Source of the DNA: Chelativorans multitrophicus
GTDB lineage: Bacteria > Pseudomonadota > Alphaproteobacteria > Rhizobiales > Rhizobiaceae
Assembly (NCBI RefSeq): GCF_011317445.1
Contig: NZ_JAAAPL010000003.1
Coordinates: forward strand, 558,001 to 622,000
Direction of reading: 5' to 3'
DNA length: 64,000 bases
A model generated the notes under the pieces. The model saw only the letters and a program-made list of their open reading frames with translations. It ran no database searches and had not been told where the DNA came from. The first letter of the stretch is position 1. Each line of letters begins with the position of its first letter. A program made the position numbers and the translations under genes. Of the stretch, positions 46,035 to 54,216 are shown in pieces.

Positions 46035-47006
46035 TTATTGAGGCTGGATGCCCATGGAGGTCATGATTGGGCCCCAGCGCTTTGCTTCGGAGGCAAGGAA
46101 TTCCCCGTATTTTTCAGCGGTGGAAGGGAAAGGGATGAGCCCATGTCTACCTAGAGCTTCGATCACCTTGGGATCGGCGGCCGCATCGTTCGCCGCCTTC
46201 TCAAGCTTTGCGATGATCTCGGGCGGCGTTCCCGCCGGGGCGAGAAGTCCCTGCCAGGCGCCGACGGTCATGTTCGGATAGCCAAGCTCCGCGAAAGTCG
46301 GCACGCCGGGAAGCTGCGGGATGGGCTGCTCGCTTGTAACGGCCAGGATGCGCAGTTCTCCGTTCTGGTGGAACGGTATCATTGAGCTGGCCGAGGCCAT
46401 CGCAAAATGGGTGCGGCCCGAAATGAGGTCGGGATATTGGCTGGCGCCACCCTGATAGGGAATGTGCGCGGCGCTCGATCCGATCTCCGACATGAGCATC
46501 TCACACATGATGTGCGTGATGTTGCCAGGCCCCGATGAGGGGAAGCTCATCTCGCCCGGATGGGCGCGGGCATATTCGACAAAGTCCGTGAAGTTTTCGA
46601 CCGGCAATGACTTGGTCACCCCGAGGACCTGGGGGCCCGTGGCTGTTAGCGCGATCGGGTCGAAATCCTTGAACAAATCGTAGTCGAGCTTGGCGTAGAG
46701 GGAGAGGTTTAGCACCAGATTGGAGGAATTGTAGAGGATCGTATAGCCGTCCGGAGCCGCCGTTGCGACGCGCTGCGCACCAAGGATGCTGCCCGCCCCG
46801 CCGACATTTTCGATCTGTATCGGCTGCCCTAGGGATCTGCTCATCGCCTCGGCGAAGATGCGGGCGGCGACATCCACTGAGCCGCCTGCGGCAAAGGGAG
46901 CGACGATCGTGATCGACCGCGTTGGATAATCCTGGGCCGAGGCTGGTGCCAGGCCAAGGCACGCGGCCATCACGGCGCCGGCAATAAATTTCAAAGACAG
47001 TCTCAT
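46035..47006 (-). CDS. tctC: Tripartite tricarboxylate transporter, substrate-binding protein (TctC family), set 3 (island)
   Basis: A 323-residue periplasmic receptor. Signal peptide MRLSLKFIAGAVMAACLGLA then PASA; mature start QDYPTRSITIVAPFAAGGSV with the Bug ligand loop. SSGPGNITHIMCEMLMSEIG in the second domain is also family-like. It is the first gene of the island's transport operon; an 83-bp gap separates it from tctB. Confidence 0.91.
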   Translation of the reverse strand: MRLSLKFIAGAVMAACLGLAPASAQDYPTRSITIVAPFAAGGSVDVAARIFAEAMSRSLGQPIQIENVGGAGSILGAQRVATAAPDGYTILYNSSNLVLNLSLYAKLDYDLFKDFDPIALTATGPQVLGVTKSLPVENFTDFVEYARAHPGEMSFPSSGPGNITHIMCEMLMSEIGSSAAHIPYQGGASQYPDLISGRTHFAMASASSMIPFHQNGELRILAVTSEQPIPQLPGVPTFAELGYPNMTVGAWQGLLAPAGTPPEIIAKLEKAANDAAADPKVIEALGRHGLIPFPSTAEKYGEFLASEAKRWGPIMTSMGIQPQ

Positions 47007-47166
47007 TGTTTCTCCTCTCCTGCTGAAAGGCAGAACCGGTCCGGAGTTCCTGCCTCGTTTTCGACTACGCTGACGCAGGATCTAGCCTGCGCTGTCATTT
47101 GGACCGTATGGACCTTGCCGCCCACAGCCGACGCGACCGGCTGCTCGTTTATGCAGTGGCGGCAGA

Positions 47167-48150
47167 TCATCTCTGCGGCATCAGAACGATTTTTCCCGTC
47201 GCCGTGCGCTCGGCAAGGCTGCGGAGCGCCTCCGCTGCCTGCTCGAGCCGGAGCGTGGCGGAGACCAACGGCTTCAACCGACCTTCGGCAATCCACCGTG
47301 CCAGCGTCTCAATCTCTTGAATCGCGCCCGCCATGTCGTGCTTGGCGGCTGTACCTGCCGCAACGCCGATAACGGAACAACCCTTCAGGAGCACCAGGTT
47401 GAGAGCAACGCGGGGGATGAAGCCTGCGGCGAAACCGATGACGAGATAGCGGCCTCCCCATGCCATGCCGCGCAGCGCCAGTTCTGCAAGATCGCCACCC
47501 ACCGGATCGACGACCACGTCTACACCGCGTCCGTCGGTCAGTTCCCGGATCGATTCGCGCAGCCCCTGTTGAGTGTAATCGATAAGTTCGTCCGCTCCCG
47601 CCCTGCGGCAAACCTCCAGCTTTTCCGGCGATGACGCTGCAGCGATCACGCGGGCACCCATCAGCTTGGCAAGTTCCACGGCGGCGAGGCCGACGCCTCC
47701 CGCAGCGCCGAGCACCAGCACGGTCTCGCCGGGCTTGAGGCTCGCGCGCCGCTTAAAAGCGTGGTACGCGGTGCCGTAGGTGGCGGCGAAGGCTGCACCG
47801 GTGACGAAATCCACTCTGTCCGGCAGCCGCACCGTCCGGCCATCGGCGGCACAAACGGCTTCCTCGGCGAAGGCCCCGAGCCGGCAGCGGCTGACCGCCC
47901 GGTCACCGACCTCGAACTCCGTCACGTCGCTGCCTGTTTCGATCACGATTCCGGCAAGTTCTTGCCCCGGAACGAAAGGTAATTCCGGCTTATGCTGGTA
48001 TTGGTTTCGAACGGTAAGGACGTCCGGAAAATTCACGCCTGCGGCCTGTACCGATATCCGCACGTCGCGAGGACCGATACGCGGAGCCGGGATATTCTCG
48101 ACCGCGAGAACTTCCGGGTCGCCGAACTGGCGACATACCACTGCGCGCAT
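47167..48150 (-). CDS. Quinone oxidoreductase-like MDR protein (zinc-independent)
   Basis: A 327-residue medium-chain dehydrogenase/reductase of the NADPH:quinone oxidoreductase group. Motifs: RISVQAAGVNFPDVLTVRNQ, the NADP-binding VLVLGAAGGVGLAAVELAKL, and DVVVDPVGGDLAELALRG. The zinc ligands of classical alcohol dehydrogenases are absent. It may act as an enoyl-CoA or quinone reductase in the island's pathway. It is divergent from a CoA-transferase gene, and a TGGTAGAACCT box lies 39 bp upstream of its start. Confidence 0.87.
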   Translation of the reverse strand: MRAVVCRQFGDPEVLAVENIPAPRIGPRDVRISVQAAGVNFPDVLTVRNQYQHKPELPFVPGQELAGIVIETGSDVTEFEVGDRAVSRCRLGAFAEEAVCAADGRTVRLPDRVDFVTGAAFAATYGTAYHAFKRRASLKPGETVLVLGAAGGVGLAAVELAKLMGARVIAAASSPEKLEVCRRAGADELIDYTQQGLRESIRELTDGRGVDVVVDPVGGDLAELALRGMAWGGRYLVIGFAAGFIPRVALNLVLLKGCSVIGVAAGTAAKHDMAGAIQEIETLARWIAEGRLKPLVSATLRLEQAAEALRSLAERTATGKIVLMPQR

Positions 48151-48189
48151 TCCTTCCTCCCGTTAGCCTCTAGGTGGTCTTTTTTTTAT

Positions 48190-48200
48190 TGGTAGAACCT
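48190..48200. promoter_or_regulatory. GntR/FadR-type operator, site 1
   Basis: TGGTAGAACCT, preceded by TTTAT, lies 39 bp upstream of the MDR gene and 122 bp upstream of the divergent CoA-transferase gene. It matches sites 2 and 3 except for the last base. The TGGT-N3-ACCA form is the consensus type bound by FadR-subfamily regulators. Confidence 0.65.
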
Positions 48201-48322
48201 TTCACATTTTTCGTCAACTGATAGATTGGCTTGGAACGGCAATTTGGCATGGCCGGGGCAATATGTATTGTCCCAAACGTAACCTGAATGTACCGGCCCG
48301 CGGAGATGGAATTGGAAACTGA

Positions 48323-49528
48323 ATGACTGACATCAAGATTGCTCCCGGCCCGCTGTCCGGAATTCGTGTGCTGGACTTCACGAGTGTGCTTTCCGGCCCC
48401 TACTGCACGCGTCTGCTGGCGGATCTCGGCGCCGAAGTGCTGAAGATCGAGCCGCCGGAGGGCGATCACAAACGGCTGGTTCCACCGCTGCGCAGCGGCC
48501 ATGGATCCACCTTCGCTCACGTGAACAGCGGGAAGAAGAGCGTGGTGCTGGACCTGAAGTCACCGGAGGGCGCACAGGCGGCATGCGAGCTTTCTGCCCG
48601 GTCAGCGGTCGTGGTACAGAACTGGCGGCCGGACGTGGCGGTCCGGCTCGGGCTGGATTATGCGGCGCTCTCGAAGGAAAACCCTGCCCTCGTCTATTGT
48701 GCGATCTCGGGCTATGGTCAGGAAGGCGAAAGGGCCATGCGCCCCGCCTATGCGCCGATCGTGCACGCCGCAAGCGGCTACGAACTGGCCCAGATGCAAT
48801 ATCAGCCCGGCGCGACAGAGCCAGCGGCAACCGGTATCTTCATCGCCGATATTTTCGCCGGCATGTCGGCCTTCGGCGCAATTAACGCTGCCCTGCTGCG
48901 CCGGCAGAGGACGGGAAGGGGTCAGTTCATCGACGTTTCGATGTATGATGGAATGCTCAACCTGCTCATGTTCGAATGGCACCAGGCGCAGTTTTTCGAG
49001 GTGCCTCGAAGGATTTATCCGCCGCTGCGCGCCAGCGACGGCTTCATCGTGGTAGCGCCGGTCACGCAGCGCAATTTTCACGCACTGGCAGATTGCATCG
49101 GCAGGCCGGAGATCAAGAGCGATCCGAGATTTTCGAGCCCCTCGGCGCGCGTGAGCAACTGGCAGGAGCTGATGGTGCTCGCGGCGGAATGGGTGCGCGA
49201 GCGCACCGCGCAAGAGTGCGAGGAACTGATGACAGCCCATCAGGTGCCCTGCGCGCGCTACCGCACGGTCGCCGAATCGCTCAGCGATCCCGCGCTTGCC
49301 GAACGGGGCTCTTTGGCCACCGTCGTTGATGGCGCGGGCGATGTGCTGATCCCAACCGCACCTTGGCAGATGCCCGGTGTGGACGCGCGCCCCCGCACGG
49401 ATGTACCGGCGCTCGGCGCCTCGACGGAAGAGGTTTTGTCGGAGCTTCTGGGCTATGGTAAGGAGACAATCCGCGCCTGCCAGGGCTCTCGCACGAAAGA
49501 GCCGCCACAGGTCGCGCCCGTGAAGTGA
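48323..49528 (+). CDS. Family III CoA-transferase (CaiB/BaiF type), paralogue 1
   Basis: Transfers CoA between carboxylic acids, activating the substrate without ATP. The 401-residue protein starts after a short leader with GIRVLDFTSVLSGPYCTRLL. Other motifs: NRHSIA-equivalent KKSVVLDLKSPEG, NWRPDVAVRLGLDYAAL, and TGIFIADIFAGMSAFGAI, which carries the aspartate position that forms the acyl anhydride. It is the only plus-strand gene in the catabolic part. It is clearly paralogous to the CoA-transferase at 55397-56587 over its whole length. Confidence 0.9.
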   Translation: MTDIKIAPGPLSGIRVLDFTSVLSGPYCTRLLADLGAEVLKIEPPEGDHKRLVPPLRSGHGSTFAHVNSGKKSVVLDLKSPEGAQAACELSARSAVVVQNWRPDVAVRLGLDYAALSKENPALVYCAISGYGQEGERAMRPAYAPIVHAASGYELAQMQYQPGATEPAATGIFIADIFAGMSAFGAINAALLRRQRTGRGQFIDVSMYDGMLNLLMFEWHQAQFFEVPRRIYPPLRASDGFIVVAPVTQRNFHALADCIGRPEIKSDPRFSSPSARVSNWQELMVLAAEWVRERTAQECEELMTAHQVPCARYRTVAESLSDPALAERGSLATVVDGAGDVLIPTAPWQMPGVDARPRTDVPALGASTEEVLSELLGYGKETIRACQGSRTKEPPQVAPVK

Positions 49529-49578
49529 AGCAGGAGCGGGCGTGCTCTCGCGGCCTACTCGCTTGAAAACCTCGGGCT

Positions 49579-50373
49579 TCAGCGGCCGCGGAATTCGGGC
49601 TTTCGCTTTTCCTTGAAGGCAGCTACCGCCTCCTTGTGATCCGCCGTCCCTTTGAGAACGGGCTGGTGAGAAGTGGCAAGATCGAGATGCTCGATCAGGC
49701 CAGTCTGCAGGCCCTGACGGCACAGGCGCTTGGTCATTCGGATCGCCACCGATGGTCCGCGAGCAAGCCGGCTGGCGAATGCCAGCGTTTCATCCAGCAG
49801 CCGTTCGTCCTCGAAGAGACGGTTCACGAGTCCTATGCGCAGGGCTTCCTCGGCGTCGATCATATCGCCGGTCCATAGGAGTTCCAGCGCCTTCGACATC
49901 CCGACGATCCGAGGCAGCAGCCATGCCCCTCCATCCCCCGGAATCAACCCGACCCGGATGTAGGTTTCACCCATACGGGCACTGCGCGCGGCAAAAATGA
50001 TATCGGCCATTAGCGCCATGTCCATTCCGGCGCCGGCCGCCACACCATTCACCGCCGCGATGAACGGTTTGTCGATCTCCTGGAGGAGTCTTGGAATGCG
50101 GGCAATATTTTTCCAGATGTAGTCCTTCTGATCGAGCGGCGTTTCCACGCCTGCATCGGCATTGTCCTTCATCCGCCCCACATCGCCGCCTGCGCAGAAC
50201 GCATCGCCCGCGCCGGTCAGAACCAGAGCTCGAATGCGCTCGTCGTCACGGCAGCGCAGCAGCGCTTCTGACCAGGCATCGAGCATGGACGTGGTGAAAG
50301 CGTTTTTGTGCTCCGGCCGGTTGAGTGTCAGCAGTGCGACGCTGTCCTGCACATCAAAAAGCAACTCGCTCAT
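49579..50373 (-). CDS. Crotonase-superfamily (enoyl-CoA hydratase-like) protein with altered active site
   Basis: A 264-residue crotonase-fold protein with the oxyanion-hole motifs ALVLTGAGDAFCAGGDVGRM and AAVNGVAAGAGMDMALMADI. By eye alignment to classical enoyl-CoA hydratase, the two catalytic glutamates map to an Asp (GAGMDMA) and a Tyr (MGETYIRVG). Therefore it may be an isomerase, hydrolase or another crotonase activity rather than a simple hydratase. It lies 11 bp after the FAD monooxygenase gene and is transcribed with it. Confidence 0.85.
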   Translation of the reverse strand: MSELLFDVQDSVALLTLNRPEHKNAFTTSMLDAWSEALLRCRDDERIRALVLTGAGDAFCAGGDVGRMKDNADAGVETPLDQKDYIWKNIARIPRLLQEIDKPFIAAVNGVAAGAGMDMALMADIIFAARSARMGETYIRVGLIPGDGGAWLLPRIVGMSKALELLWTGDMIDAEEALRIGLVNRLFEDERLLDETLAFASRLARGPSVAIRMTKRLCRQGLQTGLIEHLDLATSHQPVLKGTADHKEAVAAFKEKRKPEFRGR

Positions 50374-50384
50374 GGATACTCCCG

Positions 50385-52049
50385 TTAATTCACCGATGCC
50401 CGCTCCTTACCGCTTGCGGCGGGAGGCCGGCCGGCATCTGTCATCTTCCAGCCGGACACCCAGCGCAAGATCTCGGCGGCATCGTCCGGCGCCCCGTCGG
50501 AGCGCCAAGCAACATGGCCATCCGGGCGCACGAGAACGAGCGCCTTCTCATAAAGGCGTGCAAGCTCCGTAGAGCCGCTCCGGTAGACGCTCAACGGCAG
50601 GTGGAGTTGAGAGGCTGCCGCCTCCAGGCCGGAGGTCTGCACGTCGCCGAAGGCCATGAGTACATAGCCCTTCCCGAAAAGGTCGAGCGTGCTCCGGCCC
50701 TCTTCCAGCCAAGCGTGCGGCGCGCGCGCGCCTGGCACGGTGTTCTGTACGTATTTCCTGGATGCCTTCCAGTCCGGGGCAGTGCCGTCCGGGATGACGA
50801 CAGGCGAGTCAGAATAAACATAGCCGAGATGGATATGCAGCGTGTACCACTCGTTCTTCATCGCCTCGGAAAATCTTCTGCCGAGATCCTCGCGTAAGGC
50901 GCGCCCCTCCTCCGTGTCGTCCAGCAGGGCCGGATTGCGGCCTGGTGACAGCATGTGGCGGAGGTTGGTGCTTGCTTCCGTCACATTGCGCACCGCGACC
51001 GGGCGGCGCTCCGGCTCATATGAAGCGAGCAACGCCGGCCCGCCCCATCCATCGAGAACTGCCGCAAGTTTCCATGAAAGATCCACGGCGTCACCAATAC
51101 CGGAATTCATGCCGAAGCCGCCCGTGGGAGACATGACATGCGCCGCGTCTCCCGCGATGAAGACCCGGCCGGCGCCATAACTGTCGGCGACCAATTCCGA
51201 GCGGATCCAAGGGACAACGGACAGGATCTCCAGGTTGAATTTGCGCCCCAGGCAGCGCCATGCAAACTCGCGCACCTCCACTTCGCTGTAAGTCTTATGC
51301 TCCTTGCCGGAGCCGACAATCGACATGCGCCACTGATCGCGTCCGTTGATGGCGACCAACGTCCCCCAAGTACCCTCAGGCCCGATGAAGATGTACCGGT
51401 AACCGGGATCCTTATCGTGAAGCGAATTGAGGTCGGGTGTCTGGAAGATCACATTCGTGGTATAGGTAAGCACCCCCGCGCCTGAATAGGTAATGCCAAG
51501 CGATGCCGCCACCCGGCTGCGAGCCCCGTCGCAACCGATCAGAAATTTCGCGCGGATGCTGCGGGGGTACCCGGTTTCAAGATCCGTGACGTTCACTGTG
51601 ACGCCATCCTCGTCCTGCTCGAAACCGTCGCTCTCGGTCCGGTAGAGCATCGACACCGTGTCAAAAGAAGACGCGAATTTCTTCAGAATCGGGTCGAACA
51701 TGTTTTGCGGGCAGCGCTCCCGCTTTTGCGGACTTACGGGAGGTGGGCGGTCCGCACCCATCGACAGAAACTTTTCCCGCCCAAGCTCGTAGCCGTTGAG
51801 CGAGGTCAGATAAACATTGTCCTGCGGATAGTCTCGCGGATAGGGGCACGACTCCACATCGCCAACGATCCCCCAGCGGCGGCAATATTCCATGGTGCGG
51901 ATGCCCACCATGTCCATTTTGGGTTGGTAGATCTGCCCGGTTCCCCGCTCGATCACGATGCACTGTTTTCCCCGCCAGCCCAGGTCCCCCGCAAGCGCAA
52001 GGCCAACAGGACCAGCCCCCACGATTACCACGTCGGTGTCAAAACTCAT
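50385..52049 (-). CDS. FAD-dependent aromatic monooxygenase (class A, MhpA-like)
   Basis: A single-component NAD(P)H flavin hydroxylase of 554 residues. Motifs in order: GxGxxG in DVVIVGAGPVGLALAGDLG; the DG motif in GCDGARSRVAASLG; and the GD motif in VFIAGDAAHVMSPTGGFGMN. The length and C-terminal thioredoxin-like extension match the 3-(3-hydroxyphenyl)propionate/pentachlorophenol hydroxylase group rather than the shorter (~400 residue) 3-hydroxybenzoate 6-hydroxylases. I choose ATG at 52049 with GGAGGA upstream. A perfect TGGTAGAACCA box lies 44 bp upstream. It should hydroxylate the aromatic ring on the way to gentisate; the substrate, free acid or CoA ester, is open. Confidence 0.87.
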   Translation of the reverse strand: MSFDTDVVIVGAGPVGLALAGDLGWRGKQCIVIERGTGQIYQPKMDMVGIRTMEYCRRWGIVGDVESCPYPRDYPQDNVYLTSLNGYELGREKFLSMGADRPPPVSPQKRERCPQNMFDPILKKFASSFDTVSMLYRTESDGFEQDEDGVTVNVTDLETGYPRSIRAKFLIGCDGARSRVAASLGITYSGAGVLTYTTNVIFQTPDLNSLHDKDPGYRYIFIGPEGTWGTLVAINGRDQWRMSIVGSGKEHKTYSEVEVREFAWRCLGRKFNLEILSVVPWIRSELVADSYGAGRVFIAGDAAHVMSPTGGFGMNSGIGDAVDLSWKLAAVLDGWGGPALLASYEPERRPVAVRNVTEASTNLRHMLSPGRNPALLDDTEEGRALREDLGRRFSEAMKNEWYTLHIHLGYVYSDSPVVIPDGTAPDWKASRKYVQNTVPGARAPHAWLEEGRSTLDLFGKGYVLMAFGDVQTSGLEAAASQLHLPLSVYRSGSTELARLYEKALVLVRPDGHVAWRSDGAPDDAAEILRWVSGWKMTDAGRPPAASGKERASVN

Positions 52050-52093
52050 GCGAATGTCCGTCCTCCACTGGCTGGACCTATGATCTATTTTAT

Positions 52094-52104
52094 TGGTAGA
52101 ACCA
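52094..52104. promoter_or_regulatory. GntR/FadR-type operator, site 2
   Basis: TGGTAGAACCA, with ATT/ATTG flanks shared with site 1, lies 44 bp upstream of the monooxygenase start in an otherwise non-coding 197-bp gap. It is a perfect TGGT-N3-ACCA operator form. Confidence 0.72.
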
Positions 52105-52246
52105 TTGATAAAAGACGTCAACGGTTTTGCATGAAATGCGTCGTTTGCGAGGGAGCGGGAAGACCGATCCGTCTTGCGCGTATGGACGTACGCGGCAGTT
52201 CGCGTGCCGATCCGGCACGCGATCGACTCAGCTCCTTGGCATCGGG

Positions 52247-53383
52247 TCAGATCAGTTTCGCGTCTTTCGCCACGTTAATGGCCGCGCTGTCGAGCCATCC
52301 TTCAAGCGCGACCTCGCAGGGTACCGCTCCGGCGGGTTGCGGCGGCCGTGGCTGTTCGGGGCGGGAGCGGCTGAAACGGGGAGCGGGGGCGGGCTGCACA
52401 ACATCATCGACCTTGATGTAAGTCTTCCTTGCTTTGAGGTGCGGGTGTTGCATTAAATCCCCGACTTCAAGCACCGGAGCAAAGCAGGCGTCGGTTCCTT
52501 CCAGAAGCGCGCACCACTCCGCCTGAGTCTTCGTCGAAAAGATTTCGGCGAGACGCTGCTTCATTGTCGGCCAGCCTTCCCGGTCCCATTGGTCCGGCAA
52601 AGTGACGGGGTCTAGGCCAAGAATGCTCAAAAGCTGTTTGTAGAACCGCTTCTCGATTGCGCCGACAGAAACCCATTTGCCATCCGCGCATTGATAGCTG
52701 TCATAGAAATGCGAGCCCGAATCGGTTGGTCCGGTCCCGCGCGGGGAGGTAAGTCCGGCTGCTGTCAGTCCGCAGTAGTTCACCATCATGGAAGCGACGC
52801 CATCGACAATCGCCGCGTCCACCACCTGCCCTTTGCCTGAGCGTTGCGCTTCATAGACGGCAGCCATGATGCCGAAGGCAAGGTAAAGCGCGCCGCCCCC
52901 AAAATCTCCGACAAAATTCAGAGGTATGGAGGGGGGCTGATCCCGCCGGCCAATGGCGTTCAGCGCGCCGGCAAGCGCGATATAGTTGATGTCATGACCC
53001 GCGGTTTTGGCGAGCGGTCCATCCTGGCCCCACCCCGTCATGCGGCCGTAGATGAGGCGTGGGTTCATCTTCAGGCATTCATCAGGTCCCAGACCCAGGC
53101 GTTCCATGGCGCCGGGGCGAAAGCCCTCGATAAGCGCATCGGCCTTCGCCACGAGCGACAGCGCGAAGCGAACCGCATCGGGATTCTTGAGGTCGAGCGC
53201 GATCGAGTGTCGGTTGCGCAGCGGCAGGTTGTATTTGAGCGGCCGCGGCCGTCCAAGCTCCACCGGTTTGGCCCGATCGATGCGTAGCACCGTCGCCCCG
53301 AGATCAGCAATAAGCATGGCCGCCATCGGGCCCGGCCCGACGCCGGCAAACTCAACCACTTTGAAGCCCGCAAGCGGCCCCAT
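52247..53383 (-). CDS. Family III CoA-transferase / alpha-methylacyl-CoA racemase-like
   Basis: A 378-residue member of the CaiB/BaiF superfamily, closer to alpha-methylacyl-CoA racemase: LAGFKVVEFAGVGPGPMAAM at the N-terminus, RHSIALDLKNPDAVRFALSL, and PLNFVGDFGGGALYLAFGI with the catalytic Asp. The C-terminus has a Pro/Arg-rich linker (RFSRSRPEQPRPPQPAGAVP). It could be a 2-methylacyl-CoA racemase or a CoA-transferase. It is the last gene of the long gentisate operon, 31 bp after the GntR gene. Confidence 0.86.
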   Translation of the reverse strand: MGPLAGFKVVEFAGVGPGPMAAMLIADLGATVLRIDRAKPVELGRPRPLKYNLPLRNRHSIALDLKNPDAVRFALSLVAKADALIEGFRPGAMERLGLGPDECLKMNPRLIYGRMTGWGQDGPLAKTAGHDINYIALAGALNAIGRRDQPPSIPLNFVGDFGGGALYLAFGIMAAVYEAQRSGKGQVVDAAIVDGVASMMVNYCGLTAAGLTSPRGTGPTDSGSHFYDSYQCADGKWVSVGAIEKRFYKQLLSILGLDPVTLPDQWDREGWPTMKQRLAEIFSTKTQAEWCALLEGTDACFAPVLEVGDLMQHPHLKARKTYIKVDDVVQPAPAPRFSRSRPEQPRPPQPAGAVPCEVALEGWLDSAAINVAKDAKLI

Positions 53384-53404
53384 TTATCATCCTCGCTCTT
53401 TTTT

Positions 53405-53426
53405 AACGTAACCGCTATTTTACGTT
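53405..53426. promoter_or_regulatory. Inverted repeat between gntR and the racemase-like gene
   Basis: AACGTAA-N8-TTACGTT is a 7+8+7 inverted repeat overlapping the gntR stop codon. It has no convincing T-run on the minus strand beyond TTAAAAAA, so it may be a weak attenuator or an operator. Low confidence. Confidence 0.3.
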
Positions 53427-54200
53427 CGTCTGCACCGCCGAATTAGCGCCGACTCCTGTCATGCGGCTCTCTCGCTCATGCATCAGCTCTACATAGCGAG
53501 CCTTGAGCTGCTCCAGATGATCGGTCATTTCGGCCACCGCGGCCGCAATGTCGCGCGCGCGAAAATACTTCATGAACCGTCGCCGTGATTTCAGCGCGAG
53601 ATCGTTGCTTTCGGCGCCCACCGTCTGGGCTACGTGATGCATTAAATCCATAGTAGAGGCGATGATGATGATCAGCACGGGATTGCCGGTAGCCCGCGCT
53701 AAGATGTTGTGGAATTCAATCTGACACGCGAGCTTTCCGTCCAGGTCGCCCCTGGCAAAGCAGCGCTCCGCTTCATCTATATTTGCCTCGAGTAGATCGA
53801 GATCGCGCTCCGTTGCGCGTTCGCAGGCTACACGAACGACGATCTCTGCTAACCAGATTCGGGATTCAGTCAGCTGCTCGATCGTCAATCCGCGCAAATT
53901 GAGCAGGTCTTTGAGCCCGGTCGCCAGAACCTCGGCATTGCCGTCGCCAATGAAGGCTCCGCCTTTGGCGCCCTTCTGCAATTTGACGACGCCGCTCATC
54001 TCGAGCATGCGAAGCGCCTCGCGCACCGCATTCCTGCTGACATTGAGTTGATTGGCAAGCTCGCGTTCCGAGGGAAGCTTATCCCCCGGACGCAGGTCGC
54101 CAGTGGCCAGCCGGGTGCGGATCTGCTCGCCTATAGCATCGCTTAGCCGGCTAGATTTGAGCGGAGCAAATTCCTTCACAGTAGCGGTCTCCCGAATCAT
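53415..54200 (-). CDS. GntR-family regulator (FadR subfamily) of the island's catabolic genes
   Basis: A 261-residue regulator. The winged HTH reads RLATGDLRPGDKLPSERELA, then NQLNVSRNAVREALRMLEMS, typical of FadR-subfamily GntR proteins, followed by an FCD helical effector domain (ERATERDLDLLEANIDEAER). It is embedded inside the gentisate operon, 16 bp after an acyl-CoA dehydrogenase gene. The recurring TGGTAGAACC(A/T) box in the island is the operator type expected for this subfamily, so it probably controls all three units. Confidence 0.87.
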   Translation of the reverse strand: MIRETATVKEFAPLKSSRLSDAIGEQIRTRLATGDLRPGDKLPSERELANQLNVSRNAVREALRMLEMSGVVKLQKGAKGGAFIGDGNAEVLATGLKDLLNLRGLTIEQLTESRIWLAEIVVRVACERATERDLDLLEANIDEAERCFARGDLDGKLACQIEFHNILARATGNPVLIIIIASTMDLMHHVAQTVGAESNDLALKSRRRFMKYFRARDIAAAVAEMTDHLEQLKARYVELMHERESRMTGVGANSAVQTNVK

Positions 54201-54216
54201 CAGTTCTTCCGCACGG

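Noticed and set aside
48602-49723. Open frame of about 373 codons on the minus strand
   Set aside because: Antisense to the plus-strand CoA-transferase, which has a full family match.
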